This document shows, one piece after another, positions 13,938 through 15,150 of a stretch of DNA of 15,150 bases. The notes beneath the pieces are model-generated. The model saw nothing but the letters and a program-made list of their open reading frames with translations. It was not told the DNA's origin and did no database searches. Position 1 is the first letter of the stretch; every line of letters begins with the position of its first letter. Source of the stretch: an uncultured Bacilli bacterium (lineage in GTDB: Bacteria; Bacillota_I; Bacilli_A; RFN20; CAG-826); contig CALVMF010000020.1 in NCBI GenBank assembly GCA_944342125.1, forward strand, positions 1 through 15,150, in the 5' to 3' direction. A program made the position numbers and the translations under genes.

Positions 13938-13943
13938 ATTATA
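13938..13943 (-). promoter_or_regulatory. Probable -10 element for pgcA
   Basis: A perfect TATAAT on the minus strand would start transcription near 13931, giving a leader of about 18 nt that includes the ribosome site, as for trpS. The -35 at 17 nt is poor (ATTTTT), and the background is AT-rich, so support is modest. No terminator is evident after the upstream gene. Confidence 0.4.
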
Positions 13944-14013
13944 ATAATATTTTTCAACTTAAAAATCCATATTGATGTAGATAGAAAATTTGTCTAATTT
14001 ACTACTTTCAGTC

Positions 14014-15000
14014 TTATTTTTTTACGTTTAGACCTAATTTTTTTAATATTTCCTCTTCTTTTTGGCTTAAAGCAGCTTTAAAACTTCTATGCGATAGATA
14101 TGACAATACTCCATTAACTTCTCCAAAAGAAAGCTTATAAGCAATCAAAAATTGTGTGCGATATTGATATTTGTCCTCAAAAATCTTATTTTTAGCAAAA
14201 TCACCATATTTTTCATCGCCAACAATAGGTAAGTTAATAGCTTTAAAATGAACTCTTAATTGATGGGTTCTGCCAGTAATTAAGGTAGCTTCGATAAGTG
14301 AATAGTCATTATTTTCATCAATTACTTTATATAGAGTTTTTGCTTCTTTTGCGCCTTCTTCAAGTTTTCCAACTCTTACAAATCCATTTTTAGAATCTTT
14401 GATTAATGGAAAACTTATTTCGCCTTCCTTGTTTTTCGTGGAGTTAAAAGCTAATAATAAATAAGTTTTTTTGATTGCTTCATGGGTTTTAAATAGATTC
14501 ATCATTTCTTGAGAAGCCAAAACATTTTTAGCAAAAACAACTAGACCACTTGTATTTCGATCAAGTCGATGAGTTGGAGAAGGAATAAAACTTGTTCCAT
14601 CGTTTTTAAATTCGCCTTTTTTATATAAATAAGAAAGGACAGAATTAGCTAAAGTTTTTCTTTTTTCGCCCTTATCTCCATGTATCAATATCCCTTTAGG
14701 TTTATTAACAATTAAAATATTATTATCTTCATAAACTATATTGATTTCGTTTTGATAATTAATCTTACTTATATCTATAGGTTTATTAAACTCTTTTAAT
14801 TGCTCATCACTGATATATATTCTTAATAAATCGTTTTCTTTAAGAATGTAATTTTCTTTTACCCATTTTCCGTTTATTTTCACGTCTTTTTTTCTGAAAG
14901 TTTTGTATATAAAAGACAATGGAGCATCATTAAGATACTTCCTAATGAACTTATCAACTCTTTGATTAGAGTTTTCTTTTGTGATCAAAACTTCTTTCAT
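14014..15000 (-). CDS. RluA-family 23S rRNA pseudouridine synthase, RluC-like
   Basis: 328-residue enzyme that isomerises uridine to pseudouridine in rRNA. An S4 RNA-binding domain occupies about residues 12-75 (QRVDKFIRKYL, KDVKINGKWVKENYIL). The catalytic domain follows, with ILIVNKPKGILIHG (95-108), the catalytic HRLDRNTSGLVVFAK (144-158; nucleophile Asp147) and TGRTHQLRVHF near the C-terminal third. This architecture matches RluC/RluD; HRLDRNTSG is closer to the RluC-type motif, but target positions cannot be fixed. The ATG at 15000 has no Shine-Dalgarno; TAAAAT about 12 nt upstream on the minus strand hints at a very short or absent leader. It is divergent from the tRNA-Ser gene. Confidence 0.94.
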   Translation of the reverse strand: MKEVLITKENSNQRVDKFIRKYLNDAPLSFIYKTFRKKDVKINGKWVKENYILKENDLLRIYISDEQLKEFNKPIDISKINYQNEINIVYEDNNILIVNKPKGILIHGDKGEKRKTLANSVLSYLYKKGEFKNDGTSFIPSPTHRLDRNTSGLVVFAKNVLASQEMMNLFKTHEAIKKTYLLLAFNSTKNKEGEISFPLIKDSKNGFVRVGKLEEGAKEAKTLYKVIDENNDYSLIEATLITGRTHQLRVHFKAINLPIVGDEKYGDFAKNKIFEDKYQYRTQFLIAYKLSFGEVNGVLSYLSHRSFKAALSQKEEEILKKLGLNVKK

Positions 15001-15018
15001 AAATAGGTAAAAATTTTA

Positions 15019-15048
15019 TTGGTAAAAACCCCTTAATGCTGTTAAAAT
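15019..15048 (+). promoter_or_regulatory. Extended -10 promoter for tRNA-Ser
   Basis: TTGGTA (15019-15024) and TAAAAT (15043-15048) are spaced by 18 nt, and the -10 is preceded by TGT, the extended -10 form. Transcription would begin near 15055, only about 5 nt before the mature tRNA. Confidence 0.6.
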
Positions 15049-15059
15049 ACTCAATGCAC

Positions 15060-15150
15060 GGAGAAATACCCAAGTGGCTGAAGGGGTGGGCTTGGAAAGC
15101 TCATAGTTCTGTAACAGGAAGCAGGGGTTCAAATCCCCTTTTCTCCGCCA
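15060..15150 (+). tRNA. tRNA-Ser (anticodon GGA)
   Basis: 91-nt class II tRNA that reads UCU and UCC. The acceptor stem pairs GGAGAAA with TTTCTCC, followed by discriminator G and an encoded CCA at the last bases of the window. The anticodon stem TGGGC/GCTCA closes the loop TTGGAAA with anticodon GGA. A long variable arm (TTCTG/CAGGA with a TAA loop) and the T arm AGGGG-TTCAAAT-CCCCT complete it; the long variable arm confirms serine identity. It is complete. Confidence 0.98.

Noticed and set aside
1..15150. Mobile elements, CRISPR arrays, phage or defence genes
   Set aside because: No transposase, integrase, spaced repeats, or defence-type domains found on either strand; the gene order is that of a conserved housekeeping region.

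Overview
This is an AT-rich bacterial chromosome segment that looks like a low-GC Bacillota/Tenericutes genome, for example an uncultured Mollicutes RF39, Acholeplasma-like or Erysipelotrichales-like lineage. The gene order cysS-rlmB-(sigH-like)-rpmG-secE-nusG-rplK-rplA-rplJ-rplL-ybxB-rpoB matches the Bacillus subtilis order. Shine-Dalgarno sequences are mostly GGAGG-type. TGA is used as a stop (rpmG) and tryptophan is encoded by TGG, so the code is standard; this argues against the Mycoplasma/Spiroplasma clade that reassigned TGA. Two protein signatures resemble Mollicutes: Asn at the RpoB position equivalent to E. coli His526, and an L11 N-terminal domain about four residues short. The taxonomic reading is inference.

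Layout. On the minus strand, read from high to low coordinates: an RluA-family pseudouridine synthase, then pgcA, which ends in a strong terminator. Then come cysS, rlmB, a divergent SigH-like sigma factor and an orphan 153-aa protein. A strong promoter drives rpmG-secE-nusG, which ends in a hairpin terminator. A separate promoter and structured leader drive rplK-rplA, followed by an L10-type leader and rplJ-rplL. A terminator-like hairpin then separates rplL from ybxB and rpoB; rpoB runs off the left edge. On the plus strand, trpS and an overlapping Cof-type HAD phosphatase form a short operon that diverges from cysS and converges on pgcA. A tRNA-Ser(GGA) with its own promoter closes the window.

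How it works together. Almost everything serves the gene-expression core: RNA polymerase beta, the stalk and L1-arm ribosomal proteins, NusG, SecE, L33, two aminoacyl-tRNA synthetases, three RNA-modification enzymes and a serine tRNA. Control appears layered: separate promoters for rpmG-secE-nusG and rplK, an L10 autoregulatory leader, and an attenuator between L7/L12 and RNA polymerase.

No mobile element, CRISPR array, defence cassette or phage gene is visible, and I do not see a new multi-gene system. The points most worth a second look are the divergent sigma factor with its unrecognised neighbour, the repeats in the rplK leader, and the two antibiotic-site variants in RpoB and L11.
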